Assembly (NCBI GenBank): GCA_028571685.1
Contig: CM053141.1
Coordinates: forward strand, 131,716,833-131,780,832
Origin: Heterohyrax brucei
Lineage: Eukaryota; Chordata; Mammalia; Hyracoidea; Procaviidae
Direction: 5' to 3'
DNA: 64,000 nucleotides
Below, one piece after another: positions 30,973 through 43,143 of the stretch. The first letter of the stretch is position 1, and the number at the start of each line of letters is the position of its first letter. The notes under the pieces were generated by a model, which did no database searches, was not told the DNA's origin, and saw only the letters and a list, made by a program, of their open reading frames with translations. The position numbers and the translations under genes were made by a program.

Positions 30973-32284
30973 ATCTCTGAAATATTTCTATATATGTTTC
31001 TAGCTTTTATTCAACAACATTGAACACTGCTTACGTACTTAATATGATACTAGAATATAGGAATATAGGAATGAGACCTGCTTCATACTTACAGGAGTTT
31101 ACAGATTGTAGGAGACACAGCTAAATAACAAAATCATTACAAAAGTCTATATAAGTGGAGTAGAATGTAAAGCATGGAGTGGTTGCTTCTGCTCTGGAGA
31201 CTGACTAGACAGGGGAGCAGGAGAGTTTTTATAAGGCCTTAGCAGATGTGTTCAAGGTAAAATCTTTCATCTGGACCTCATTAACCCACATCCTTACTCA
31301 ATTTTATTTCTTTTCTTCACTTGATTAAAATGACTTTTGAGTGCACTAAGCATTGCTATAATCTAATGAACAGCATCACTCTTGTGGTTTTTGTTTTTTT
31401 TAATCTTTTACAGAAAAAAATGCAGGCACAGGTGTTTCATCATTTCATGTTAACAAAAAGGATAAGGATAATTAGTTTGGCCTTGGAAGACAACAAGATT
31501 TCTGTGTAGTTTCTATAACTGAATTTCTCATTCCTGTATTGTTAACTTCCCTCATTAATAGCCTTTTTCTCCAGGCACTCTATTTGACTTGTTTTGGCAT
31601 CAAATACAGTGGCATACAAATATCCTGATGGGCATGAAGCAATATTAGCCAGATGCAAAGAGACTTCCCTTTCTCTTCCTTTCACTTTAATTTCAGCTAT
31701 ACATGTTTTTAATGTGTATTAGAAAAAATGAGGTGTAATTTAAACATATGATTTTATGAATACAGTGTGTCAGTCAAGATCAATATAGCTGATTTAGTAA
31801 GACATTGGAAAATGCTTGATAACGAATAATTAAAACTAGTAGATAGAAATGGCGAAAATGGTGAGGGTGAATCTTAGGTGATTGAAGTTAAATAAATCCC
31901 GAAACAGACACTTTCTATGGTCACTTTAAACTTCAACACTCGGTGATTTTGTGAAATCTTTTTCCTACTGGGAGACCCTGGAAATACTCAGAGACTGATG
32001 TTGTTCAGGGAAGATGGAGTAAATGAAACCCACTTAGGTGTTTACCAAGGAAGCTATGAACGGTACCTGAGGTACCAATGAGGTCCCTTGGGTAGTGGAC
32101 CTCAGGGCCTGCATTTCCTCCTCCCTGATTGAGTAGATGGTGAGCCACAATGAGCCACAATGAGCCACAAAGCCTGAAGAAGAAGGAAGACTCCCTTAAG
32201 TGAAGTAGAGGTTTCTGAGGAACGACACTAACTCTTACTATAAGCTAACATTTACTTTATTTATGACTAATCCCAAGAAGAAAA
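30973..32284. other. Mostly single-copy DNA
   Basis: Faint ancient-repeat likeness was seen at about 31,020-31,190. No gene was found. A perfect 3 x 10-bp tandem repeat lies at 32,141-32,170. Confidence 0.4.
32141..32170. repeat. 3 x 10-bp tandem repeat (TGAGCCACAA)
   Basis: Three perfect copies of the decamer sit in single-copy DNA. A minisatellite seed. Confidence 0.95.
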
Positions 32285-32437
32285 GTATAGTGGTGTAGTG
32301 GTTAAGTACTATGGTTGCTAACCAAAGACCAGCAGTTTAAATCTATGAGGCAGTCCTTGACAAACCACTAGGGCAGTTCTACTCTGTCTTACAGGTTTGG
32401 GATCAAACTGACGGCAACACATTCAGTTGTTTTGGTG
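32285..32437 (+). repeat. AfroSINE, full length
   Basis: ATAGTGGTGTAGTGGTTAAG (box A region), ACCAGCAGTTTAAATC (box B, mutated), CTAGGGCAGTTCTACTCTG and ATCAAACTGACGGCAACAC are in order. Confidence 0.85.
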
Positions 32438-32510
32438 ATTTCCAAGAAACGTCATCCAACCAAATGTAGAAATTATCAAATAATGTCATTAATAACACAT
32501 ACTAGCAGTT

Positions 32511-33891
32511 TTTTTTTTTCATTGTGCATCAGGTGAAAGTATATAGTTCAGTTAGCTTGTCATACAAAAATTTATGTACACATTGTTATGTGTCCCTAGT
32601 TGCTCTCCCTGTAACGTAGCAGCCCACTCTTCCTTTCCACTGTGCATTTCCCATGTGTATTCACCCAGTTCCTATCCCTTTCTGCCTTCTCATCTCATGG
32701 CCATACAGAAGCTCCCCATGTAGTCTCATGTGTCTGCTTAAGCTCAGAAGCACACACTTCACAAGCATTATTTTAACATCTTACAGTCCAATCTAATCTT
32801 TGTCTGAGAAGGTGCTGTTGGGCATCGTTTTAGTTTGGGGCTAACAGATAGTCCAGGGACCATGTCTTCTATGGTCCTGTAGGTCTCAGTCAGGCCATTA
32901 AATCTAGTCTCCTTAATAGAATTTGAGTTCCACGCCCCACATTTTTCCAGGGACTCTTTGTTTTGTTCCATGTGGGAGTGGTCACTGTTGGTAACTGGGC
33001 ACCATCTAGTTCTTCTGGTCTCAGGCTGATGGAGGAGTCTTGGGTTTATGTGGCCCCTACCATTTCTTGGGCTTATATTTTCCTTGTGTCTTTCATATTC
33101 TTCGTTCTCCTTTACTCTAGGTTGGCTGGGACTGGTTGATACATCTGAGATGGCGCTCACTAGCTTTTAAGACTGCAGATGGCACTTACCAAAGTGGAAT
33201 GCAGACATTTTCCTCATAAGCTTTGTTATTCCAATTGATTTAGATGTCCCCTGAAATCACGGTTCCCAGACCCTCACCCCTGCGATTCTGTCCCTCAAAA
33301 TGTTCAGTTGTGTTCAGGAAACTTCTTAGCTTTCGATTCAGTCCAGTTGTGCTGTCTTCTTTATTTTGTGTTTTCCTTCTCTTCACCTAATGTAATTTTT
33401 GTTTGCTGTCTAGTTAGCAAATATCCCTCTCTACCTCTTCACGCTCTAGCCATCAAATAATGTTTTCTTGAGTTCTTATAACACTGATCTCATACAATAT
33501 GTATCTTTTTGCAACTGACTAATTTCACATAGCATAATACCTTCAAGACTCACCCATCTTATGAGACATTTCACAGACTTGTCATTGTTCTCTATCATTA
33601 TGTAGTATTCCATTATGTGAATATACCACAATTTGTTTATCCATTCATCTGTTGATGGGTAACCTAGGTTGTTTTTGCTATTGTGAACAGTGCTACAATG
33701 AACATGGTTGTGCACGTATCTCTTTGTGTGAGGGCTCTTATTTCTCTAGGATATATTGCAAAGAGCAGGATTTCCAGATCATATGGTAGTTATATTCCTA
33801 GACTTTTAAGGAAGCATCAGATTGATTTTCAAAGTGGTTATGCCATTTTATATTTCCATCAGCAGTATATAAGGTTCCCGTCTCTCCAGCA
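32511..33891 (-). mobile_element. L1, 5'-truncated (3' UTR and ORF2 end)
   Basis: A T11 run at the left edge is the poly-A tail in reverse. CATTGTGCATCAGGTGAAAG and GTCCCTAGTTGCTCTCCC are elephant-type L1 3' UTR. The minus-strand frame at 33,476-33,715 reads STDEWINKLWYIHIMEYY, the conserved C-terminus of ORF2p. The truncation point at 33,891 adjoins an RTE copy in the opposite direction. Confidence 0.85.
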
Positions 33892-33904
33892 AGTAAAATT
33901 TTAC

Positions 33905-35090
33905 TGAAGAGTATTGAAAAGCAGCTACAGCAGTACATTGAAAGGAACTGCCAGAACATGTAGGCAGACTGAGAATGGGATGTAGAACCAGGGATATCAG
34001 TGTTGATGTCAGATGGATCCTGTCTAAAAGCAGAAAACACCAGAAAGGTATCCACCTCTATTTTGTTGACTATGCAAACACATCTGACTGGTGAATCATA
34101 ACAAATTATGGATTACATTAGGGAGAATGGGAATTCCAGAACACTTAATTGTAATCATGAGGAACCTGTAGAGAGATCAAGAAGCATCTGTTAGAACAAA
34201 ACAAGGGAATACTACATTGTTTAAAGTCAAGAAAGGTTTGCCTCAGGGTTTCATCCTTTTACAATACCTATTTAATCTGTATGCTGAGAATATGAGAAGC
34301 TGGACTATGTGAAGAACAGAGTATTATAATTGGAGGAAGATGCATTAATAACATGCATTATGCAGATGATTCAATCTTGCTTGCTGAAAGAGGACTCGAA
34401 GCACTTATTAATAAAGATCAAAAACCACAGCCTTCAATACAGATTAGACTTCAATATAAACAAAGCAAAAATCCTCACAAGCCAAGCACCTAGCAATATA
34501 ATGATAAGTGTAGAAAAGATTGATGTTGTTAAGGATTTCATTTTACTTGGATCCACAATCAACAGCACTGGAAGCAGCAGTTAAGAAAGCAAGCGATGTA
34601 CTGCATTGGAAAAGTCTGCTGTACCAAGTGATGAAAAGCAAAGATGTCACCTTGAAGACTAAGGTGCACCTCCCCCAAGCCATGGTGTTCTCAGTCACCT
34701 TTTACACATGTGATAGCCGAATGATGAATAAAGAGACTAAAAAAAGAGTTGAAGTCTTTGGTTTATTGAAGAATATTAAATATACCAGGGGCTACCAAAA
34801 GAACAAATAAATCATTCTTGTAAAAACTACAACCAGAATGCTCCTTAGAAACAAGGATGGAAAGATTACATCTTACATAACTTGGGCGTGTTGTTAGGAG
34901 AGATAAGTTCCTGATGAAGGGCATCATGCTTCATAGACGGTCAGCAAAAAAGAGAACTGACACAGTAGCTGCAACAATGACCTTAAGCATAACGAGAATT
35001 GTGAAGCTGCTGCAGGATCAGGCAATGTTTCATTCTATTGTACACAGGGTCGCTGTGAGTCAGAACCAATTCAATGGCACCTAGTGATAA
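33905..35090 (+). pseudogene. RTE1-type LINE: reverse transcriptase to 3' end
   Basis: From the left: AAAGGAACTGCCAGAACATG, TCAGATGGATCCTGTCTAAAAG and GGAATTCCAGAACACTTAATT. The RT active site YADD is at 34,359-34,370 (reading HYADDSILLAER), then VVKDFILLGSTINSTGSS at 34,528-34,581. The 3' terminus GTCGCTGTGAGTCAGAACC ends in a CTAGTGATAACAA tail. RTE elements encode one endonuclease-RT protein; here the endonuclease half is missing and the frame is broken by shifts, so it is dead despite an intact YADD. It is one of the two longest uninterrupted RTE copies in the window. Confidence 0.9.
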
Positions 35091-35211
35091 CAACCTTTCA
35101 ATTTGGATCATCCTAGAAGTAATACTAAATCACCTTCCATTTCTTAAAAAATTAAAATTATAAATCATTATGAAATGTAGACACTTTCAAAGAATAAAGA
35201 ACAAAAACACA

Positions 35212-35759
35212 TGCGAGGTCTGCCCACTAAGTTCAGGAACTCATCCTAGAAACAAAGCTATATACCTCATTGCTGAATACCACTACAGTCACCTTCAAAG
35301 TGGTCCCCTTGGAAAGCTATGAATCCATGCCAGTGCCTAGTCCACCCTTCAAAGCAGTTTTGGAACTCTTTATCTGCAATGGCTATCAGAACCATCACCC
35401 TGTTACCTTTGATGTCCTGCAAGTCATCCAAATGTCTTCTCTTTGGATAAAGAAAAACGTCATTGTGGGCTAGATCAGGTGAGTAGGGAGGGTGTTCCAT
35501 TACAGTCATTTCTTTACTGGCTAAAAATTCCCTTACAGACAACTATGAAGTTAAGTTCATAAACTTGCCACCTTACCACTGTGCACAATGATCGTTCCAG
35601 AAAGAGTTCCAAAATTGCTTTGAAGGGTGGCCTAGGTACTCGCATCAGTGCATAGCTTCCCAAGGAGAATACTCCGAAGGTGACTGTAGTGATACTCAGC
35701 AGTGAGGAATGCAGCACATGGGACAAATAAATTCACAGACTTAATTGTTGGACCTCATG
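35212..35759. mobile_element. Palindromic mariner derivative
   Basis: Both ends carry the same mariner terminal region in opposite directions: about 175 bp at 35,212-35,385 matches the reverse complement of 35,585-35,759. The left arm on the minus strand encodes the transposase C-terminus (PPYSPDLAHNDVFLYPK, the region of the third catalytic D, then ADKEFQNCFEGW). The right arm encodes FQNCFEGW and IASQGEYSEGDC again on the plus strand. Near 35,540-35,566 an internal AGTTAAGTTCATAAACTTGCC resembles the other terminal repeat. The copy at 56,860 shares the left arm and this junction. No complete transposase is present. Strand is undefined. Confidence 0.75.
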
Positions 35760-35794
35760 TGAGTGAGGTGCATTAGTCAGGAACTGAATCTTAG

Positions 35795-36279
35795 TGTCTT
35801 AGTTATCAGGTGCTACAGTAACAGATAAAGCACAAGTAGATGGCTTTAACAAAGAGAAATTTATTCTCTCACACCCTAGTAGGTTACAAATCTGAGTTCA
35901 GAGCACTGGCTCCAGGGGAAAGCTTCTCTCTGTTGCCTCTGGAGGAAAGCCCTTGTAATCATTGCTCCGCTAGTCAAGGAGCTTCTCTGCATAGGAACCT
36001 TAGGTCCAAAGGACGTGCTTTGCTCTAGGTGCTGCTTTCTCGGTGGGATGAAGTCCCTGTGTCTCTCTGCTTGCTTCTCTCTTTTATATTTTAAAAGAGA
36101 TTGGCTCAATACATGATCTAATCCTGTGATCTCATCAGCATAGCTGCCAGTAATCCATTTCATTGAATCATAGTGATAGGATTTACAACACATAGGGAAA
36201 TGGCATCAAACGACAAAATGGTAGACAATCTTACAATATCTGACAGATGTGTTTGGGGGACGTAATTCAATCCACGACA
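35795..36279 (-). mobile_element. MaLR-like solo LTR
   Basis: It runs from TGTCTTAGTTATCAGGTGC to AATTCAATCCACGACA (485 bp). Family motifs TTTATTCTCTCACACCCTAG and GAGCACTGGCTCCAGGGG are present. The candidate duplication (CTTAG and CCTAA) matches only three of five bases, so it is not convincing. Confidence 0.82.
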
Positions 36280-36707
36280 CCTAACCTCCACATAGATGGC
36301 AAAAATTTTACCACTGATGCCTCTTCTAGAGCCTTATGTAACTTCATTAAATTTACAAAGACCCTGTTTCCAGATGAGGTCACACTGAGGTTTCAGGAAG
36401 ACATGTACGTATTCATAAAATTACATGTTTGAGTTACAACTCATATTCAACACATCACTTGTGGCCTTCCCATATTTATGAACTCATGCCCAAAATAGCC
36501 TAGATCTTCTCCTTTATGATATCTGAGGAAATACGAGGTTTATTACTATTTATTTATTTCTGTCTTTTTTTTCTCACTTCTCTTTTAAAGATGTTAAGTA
36601 ATGGTAATTCTTCTAATTTAGTGTATCGGCACTTGGCTTTTGGCTATATGTATGTATATAAATATCTACATAAACTATTAACAACATGTGACCTTAGCTT
36701 TTAAAAG
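36280..36707. other. Single-copy non-coding DNA
   Basis: No element or gene was recognised. Confidence 0.4.
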
Positions 36708-36905
36708 AAGGAAGCCTGGTGGCACAGTTTTTAAGAACTCATCTGCTAACAGAGTGGTCAGTAGTTTGAACGCAACAGCCGCTCCTAAGGAGAAAGATGT
36801 GGTCATCTACTTCCATAAAATGTTGTGGTCTTAGAAACCCCATGAGACAGGTCTACTCTGTCCTGTAAAGGTCACTATAAATTGATGGCAATGGATGCCT
36901 TTGAC
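36708..36905 (+). repeat. AfroSINE, long-bodied variant
   Basis: GAAGCCTGGTGGCACAGTTTT (head), GCTCCTAAGGAGAAAGATGTG, CTACTTCCATAAAATGTTGTG, CTACTCTGTCCTGTAAAGGTC and TTGATGGCAATGGATG (tail) are in order. Confidence 0.85.
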
Positions 36906-38142
36906 AGAGTGTTCACCCTTAAGCTGGAAATGGATCTTGGTCTCAGTTTTGCTGCCTTATGCTAAGCAGTTCTTGAAGTATAATGCCTACAGACCAGATG
37001 GAAAAAGAAAGAATTGAATGCTGAGTGTTCCTATGGGAAAGAGAGAAAATCTTCTGCCATAGTTGACTGTGAGACTGTATGAGTTGATGCAACTGCACTG
37101 TCCCTTTCTTACAAAGGACTGTAGGGTAATGTTATTTGAAAAGTCGTGGCATAAAAACATTACAACTCTAGGTGCCTAGTTTGCACAATCCACTGAGATC
37201 TGTCTGTGAAAAGCATGTGCAGGTTACTGAACATCCCTCAGTAAACTAAAAATAGCAGAAAGTGGTAATGTATAAAAATTATTATGAAACACCTAAAAGA
37301 GACCTAGATTATTCCATTCTGTTATTCAAAAATATATTTTCTGTGGCTGTACTATGCTAGGTGTCCTAGGAAGTGGATGCATCATAATGGACTTAATATG
37401 ATGGGGAAAGGGTAGTCTATATAAGGAGACCATGATGAAACATCTAACCATAAGAATAATTATCTTATTGTAATTGCAAGGAGTGTAACAGAAAAAATTA
37501 TTCTGCACAACAAAGGCATATGAAATGGGTGGCAGAGCTAATTTTAGACTTAAAAAGAAAAACTTTTCTGAAAACTGATATGTATGTTAAAGTGAGAATG
37601 AATATTAAGAGAATCTAGCTGGGAAGAGACAAGGGTCCTGAAGGTCCCAAGGTAGGAAAGTGTTTATCAGATTAAAGGAATGAAAAGATGTATAAAGTGC
37701 TCTTTTTATCTAAAGTGAAATCCATAGGAACTGACAATTTTTAGTGTAAAAGGGACACAGACTTTTGGAGCACACAAAAAATATAAATCCATAATACATG
37801 TGTATATGTTATATCATATTCTGTTTGTAGCCAGATACGACCTTGGTATAAAGTTTCTTGACTCTAATCTGCTATGTCCTCTTCAGGAATATCTAATTAG
37901 CAATCTCAGAAAGAATTCAATTTTTAGGAAAGAGCTGTCCCTTTGGATCATTCTTTTAACCAGCTATGTAGTTGTAAAGGCCAGATTTCAGGGTGCTGTT
38001 TATCTAGATCAGTGTTTCTTTACTTTAAATGTGCCTTTTGTTTTATTTTTAAAATTTTGTTTGTTGGTATGTAGATTATTTGATCAAACTCTGCTATTAA
38101 ACTGACCAAATCCAATTCTATCGATTGGTTATTTTCACTACA
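36906..38142. other. Single-copy non-coding DNA
   Basis: No repeat family, coding frame or RNA was recognised over 1.2 kb. The 101-codon frame at 37,800-38,105 is AT-rich and low in informative motifs. Confidence 0.45.
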
Positions 38143-38330
38143 CCAGCTGAGTTCATTCCAACTCATGGCAACTCCATGCATGCAGAGCAGAACTGCACTA
38201 TATATTTTTTCAAGGCTACAACTTTTCAGAAGCAGATAGTTAGGTCTTTCTTCTGAGGCATGTCTGGGTGGTTTTGAACCACCAGCCTTTTGACTGGTAG
38301 CTGAATCCCTTTGAACTACCTAGGGACTCC
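38143..38330 (-). repeat. AfroSINE, long-bodied variant, antisense
   Basis: GCTGAGTTCATTCCAACTCAT (tail), GCAGAGCAGAACTGCACTAT, GAAGCAGATAGTTAGGTC (variant body), GGTTTTGAACCACCAGCC (box B in reverse) and CTACCTAGGGACTCC (head) are in order. Confidence 0.8.
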
Positions 38331-39032
38331 TTGTTTTACTATAGTCCGTTAGTGACATAATGTCACCTGCTTTTTAATAGAAGTTCTCCAGATGTGTTAC
38401 CAAAAAAAAAAAAAGAATTCATCCTGTTTTAACCATAGGAAATAAGCAAAGAATCAAAATCAAAAGACTTTCATCAATTTTTATATATTAATAAAAACCT
38501 TTCTCTGACTATTGTCAGTTTATGACTTTCTCAGTTTATCCCTATAGGATATGACAGGAAATTTAAAACCCAGATTTCTGTAAGTCTGTAATTTGGGCTT
38601 GTGGGTGATTGGAAATGTATTTCTGCCCTGAATACTACCTTGTTGTTAATAATATGTATTTTAAATAGTTTGGATAAAATAGTTTGCCAAAAGTCAGGAG
38701 TTGTAGCCAATCAAGAGACTAGACTGTGGGACAGTATTTCCTATAAGCTTATCTTTTCCTAAAATTTGTACAGCTCTTGTGGGGGAAAAGAAAATGACCA
38801 AATAAACTTTGGAAATAAACACTGTTTCTATAAACAATACTGCTGTAAATCTTCTTAGTGTGTTTAATACATGAATGTGCTTTGTGATTCTCTAAGAGGA
38901 GGTATACAGTCTCCTAATTTATCAGGTCTTGGAAACTGATACGCATGAAGCAGACATGAAACACAGTTTTGGATTATGTTATATAGAAAAATATATCCTG
39001 GTAGCTCTAAAAGAGAGAAATAAACAAACAAA
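38331..39032. other. Single-copy non-coding DNA
   Basis: An A14 run is near 38,401-38,414. No gene or further repeat was recognised. Confidence 0.4.
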
Positions 39033-39165
39033 AAAGCCACTGCAGTCAAGTTCATTGCCGCTCACAGCAACCCTGTAGGGCAGAGTGGCATTGCTGCAGA
39101 GTTTTCAAGGGGTGCCTGGCAGCTTCAGATTGTCAAGGCTTTGGTTAGCAGCCACCAGTTTCCAT
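39033..39165 (-). repeat. AfroSINE, antisense, head missing
   Basis: AAAGCCACTGCAGTCAAGTTC, CAACCCTGTAGGGCAGAGTGG and TTTGGTTAGCAGCCACCAG are in order. Confidence 0.8.
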
Positions 39166-40205
39166 AGAGAGAGGGAGAGGTCTTTTACCAAGAGGAAGAG
39201 ATAGATACTATGTATGAAAGCCCAGGAAAAATGTCCAAGAATTATGAAATATAGACTTAATACAGTAGAAAAAAAAAGTCGAGAAGAAAGGAAAAACTCC
39301 TGAGATTGGCCCTAAGAAGACTGATGATTATTATGAAATTTTCAGTGGCGTAGAACTCTTTAGAAAGTGAGGAAAACTTAGTCCTTGGTCATGCAACTAT
39401 CAACATGTCCTACTCTTTCAATCTATTATTATTAGAAAAGAAGGCAAAGCAGCACCATTTTAATGGTTCTCAAAATGCAAGTGCATGACTTGTCTTCAGG
39501 CATGTATATTTTAGGCCCACATGTTTAGCTGTTAATGTCTATGCAGCCCTAGTACTAAAATGTATTATGCATGGAAGGCTCAAATAAAGAGAAGGAAACA
39601 GAGAAGTCTAAGTAGACATGGTCTTCGAGGTGCTTCTGACAGTAAACTCAAAAAGGCCTAAACTCTGTGATTTTTAACGTAGAACTAATAGCACCACAAA
39701 GAAGTGCAATTTCATTGTTCCTGAAGACTTGCTTTTGTCTTGCAGATATAAAGTACAAATCTGGCCTCACATCCATAGAATTCTTGTCTGAAAGTTTTTT
39801 ATTTTAAACTTGAAGACTTCAAAATAGGCAGTGAATTACCCAGACTTTCTATAACACCGTGAGTCTGTGCTTCATTAATATCATTTAAAATGTCAGTATT
39901 GCATCTTCTGTAAAAATTATTCAAAATTATGAATCTCATGTAGATTGTAACTATAGCATGTAAACTTTTCAGAAGGGAAGATACCAGATATAAAACCCTT
40001 GCCGCCGATATTGCTAATAGGTTAAATAAGAATATAATAAAACTTCTTTTTTTCCTGGTACACTAAGTAACTGCTACTGACAAGTGAAATTAAAATTACT
40101 TCACAAATTCATTGACAGTATTAAATGTCTTTATTCTACAATTCAATTCAGTATAAAAATAGAATCTGTATCATGTTGTTTACTGTTTACAGATCAAAAT
40201 ATATT
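39166..40205. other. Single-copy non-coding DNA
   Basis: No element was recognised. A9 at about 39,270. There are no credible exons. Confidence 0.4.
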
Positions 40206-41771
40206 TTTTTACTGTGTTTTAAATGAGTTTACAATTCAAGTTAGTTTCTCAGATAAAAACATACATATATATTGTTATGCGACCCTAGTTGCTTTCCTAC
40301 AAGGTGACATCACAGTCCTCTTCTCTATCCTGTATTTCCTGTGTCCATTCAACCAGCTCCTCTCTGCTTCTGCTGTCTCAGCTCTGGCTGGGAGCTGCCT
40401 ATTCAGGCTTACGTATCTACTTGAACCAAGAAGCACACTCTTTACCAGTATCATTTTATGTTTTACAGTCCAGTCTAGTCTTTGTCTGAAGAGTTCCTTT
40501 CAGGAAGTTTCAGGTCTGAGCTAACAGAGTTCAGGGCTGTTTCTTCTAGATTCCTCCAGTCTTAGTTATACCATTTAGTTTGATCTTTTTACTAGGACTT
40601 TAGTTGTGCATCCCACTTTTCTCCTGCTCCATCACGGACTCTCTGTTGTATTTGATGTCTGGGCAATTAAAGTTGGTAACCGGGCACCACCTAGTTCTTC
40701 CAGTCTCAGGCTCATGGAGTCTCTGATTTATGTGGTCTTTCTGTCTCTTGGGCTCATATTTTCCTTGTCTTTTGGTGTTCTTCATCTGCATTTACTCCAG
40801 GTGGGTTGAGACCAGTTGATACATCTGAGATGGCTGTTTGCTAACTTTTAAGAACCTCAAATACCACCCACCAAAATGGAATGCAGAACCTTTTCTTAAT
40901 AAGTTTTGTTATGCCAATCAACCTAGATGTCCCCTGAAACCATGGTATCAAAACCCCTAACCATGTTCCTCTGTCCCTTCACATGTCTGGTTGTATTAAG
41001 GAAACTTTTTAGCTTTTAGCTTAGTCCAGTTACACTGACTTCCGCTGTATTGCATGCTATCCTTAAACTAAAATAATTCTTATCTACTTGGGTTTGGTTT
41101 ACTGTCTAGTTGGTGAATATCTTTCTCACCCCCTTCCTTCTTCTCTACCCTCATAAACATCAAAGAATGCTTCCTTCTGTGTTGAACTGCTTTCTTGAGT
41201 CTTTAAAACCGTGGTCTTATACATTATTTGTCCTTCTGTAACTGACCAATTTCACTCAGCGTAGTGCATTCAAAATTCACTCACATCATGAGATGTTTTA
41301 CAGATTCATCCTTGTTCTTTACTGTTGTGTACTATTCCATGTGTGAACAGTACTTCAGTGAACAAGGGTGTACATATATCTCTTCATGTGAGGCTCTTAT
41401 TGCTCTAGGCTACATTCCAAGGAATGGGATTGTTGGATCTAAAAGTAGTTTTATTTCTACCTTTTTAAGGAAGCAGCAAATTGATTTCCAAAGTAACTGT
41501 ACCTTTCTATATTCCCATCAGTCGTGTGTAAGTGTTCTAGTCTGTCCACAACCTCTCCAACATTTTTTATTTTGTGTTTTCTGGATTAATGCTATTCTCG
41601 TCAAGGTAAGATCACATCTCATTGTAATTTTGATTTGCATTTCTCTAATGATTAATGATCTTGAACAATTGCTCACGTATCTGTTAGCTACTTATGTCTT
41701 CTTTGGTGAAGTGTCTGTTCATATCCTTTGACCATTTTTCAGTTAGGCTATTAGTCTTTTAGTTTTTCCAG

Positions 41772-41810
41772 TTTTTCAGTATTTTTCAGTATTTTTCAGT
41801 ATTTTTCAGA
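41772..41810. repeat. 10-bp tandem repeat (TTTTTCAGTA), ~4 units
   Basis: A local expansion inside the L1 ORF2 remnant, absent from the corresponding part of the 8972 copy. Confidence 0.9.
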
Positions 41811-42535
41811 TTTTAGTGATTAAATGTTGATAAGATTTCTCTTAGTCCCCTTCTTTTTCCCCCAGTCTGCAGGTGGTCTGAAGTTTTTGAATGAGCCTAA
41901 GTGTTTGACTTTTAGGAGGTCCTAGTTATCTGGTTTCTCTTCTGGTATTTGCCCATAGTTAGTAATGTTTCGTATTCCATGTACGCTATGTATTAGGGTT
42001 CCTTGTATTGTCTGGTTTTGCTTTCATGATCTTTATTGTTTTAGAGGTTATATTTAGGTGTTTGATCCATTCTGAATTTGTTTTTGTGCATGGTATGAGG
42101 TGTATGTCTTGTTTCATTTTTTTGAAGATGGATATCCAGTTATGACAGTACCATTTGTTAAAGATTGTCTTTCCCCCAATTAATGAAATTTGGCCCTTTG
42201 TAAAATATCAACTGCTTATAGGTGGATGGTTTTGCAGGTGGATTCTCAGTTTTGTTCCATTGGTCTACGTATTTGTTGTTGTACCAGTACCAGTTTCTTT
42301 TGACTACCTTGGCAGTATAATTGGTTCTAAAATCAGGCAGAGTGAGACCTCCCACCTTGTTCTTCAGTAATGCTTTGCATATCTGAGGCTTCCTCCTTTT
42401 CCATATGAAGTTAGTGATTTGTTTTTCCATCTCATTCAAAAGTGCCATTGGAATTTGAACCAAGATTGCATTGTATCTGCAGATCGCTTTGGGTAGTATA
42501 GATATTTTCACAATATTGCCTTCCTATCCATAATC

Positions 42536-42590
42536 GATGGCACTTGGCTTGGCTGACATTCATAACAAAGTATATTTTTCCTCGTATGTA
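42536..42590. other. Foreign ~50-bp segment in the L1
   Basis: Where the 8972 copy reads through CTATCCATGAGCAGTGTGGG, this copy reads CTATCCATAATCGATGGCAC followed by TTGGCTTGGCTGAC. GATGGCACTTGGCTTGGCT is an AfroSINE/RTE variant tail (as at 22,028). L1 sequence resumes by about 42,590. It could be a tiny truncated SINE tail or a repair patch. Confidence 0.5.
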
Positions 42591-42631
42591 GACCTGCTGT
42601 GGCAGTTTCTTGTAATTTTTTTGAACACATG

Positions 42632-43143
42632 TGTTTTAGTCAGCTAGTGATGCTCTGACAGAAATACCAGAGTACATGGCTTTAACAAAGGAAGGTTTAT
42701 TCTTACACAGTTCACTAGGCTACAAGTCCAAATTCAGGATGTCCACTCCAGGGGAAGGCTTTTTCCCTTGGCGGCTCTGGAGGAAAGTCTGGTATTGCAG
42801 CAGTTGTTCAGGGAGCATGGTGGTGCAGAAACTTTAGGTCTGAAGGACGAGCTCTTTTCCTGGTGCTGCTTTCTTGAAGGTGTGAGGTTCTCAATCCTCT
42901 GTTAGCTTCCCTTTCTTTTTATCTCTTGTAAGATGAAAGGATTAAGGGTGGAACAAGCCATACTCTGGGGAAACTGCCTTTACAATGGAGCAGGGAAGTG
43001 ATCCTATGAAGGAATTTATAGTCCCACCCTAATACTTTACCATACAGTATAACAAAAGCACAAAATAGAGGACGATCATAGAATACAGGGAATCAAGGCC
43101 CAGCCACACATATTTTTGGATGGACACAATTCAGCCCATGACA
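42632..43143 (-). mobile_element. MaLR-like solo LTR nested in L1
   Basis: It runs TGTTTTAGTCAGCTAGTGATG to CAATTCAGCCCATGACA (512 bp). The flanks ACATG (42,627-42,631) and ACATC (43,144-43,148) match at four of five bases. L1 ORF2 reads through on both sides (TTTCTTGTAATTTTTTTGAAC left, CATCTCTGGTTAGATTTATTC right). The LTR inserted after the L1. Confidence 0.9.

Noticed and set aside
40084..41731. Plus-strand open frames of 146 and 155 codons, the longest in the window
   Set aside because: The second lies antisense to L1 ORF2 and 3' UTR; the first starts just outside the L1 and runs into its 3' UTR. No domain and no splice or promoter context.
32141..41810. Short direct repeats that could suggest a CRISPR-like array
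   Set aside because: They are perfect tandem units without spacers (3 x 10 bp and 4 x 10 bp), in a mammalian background.
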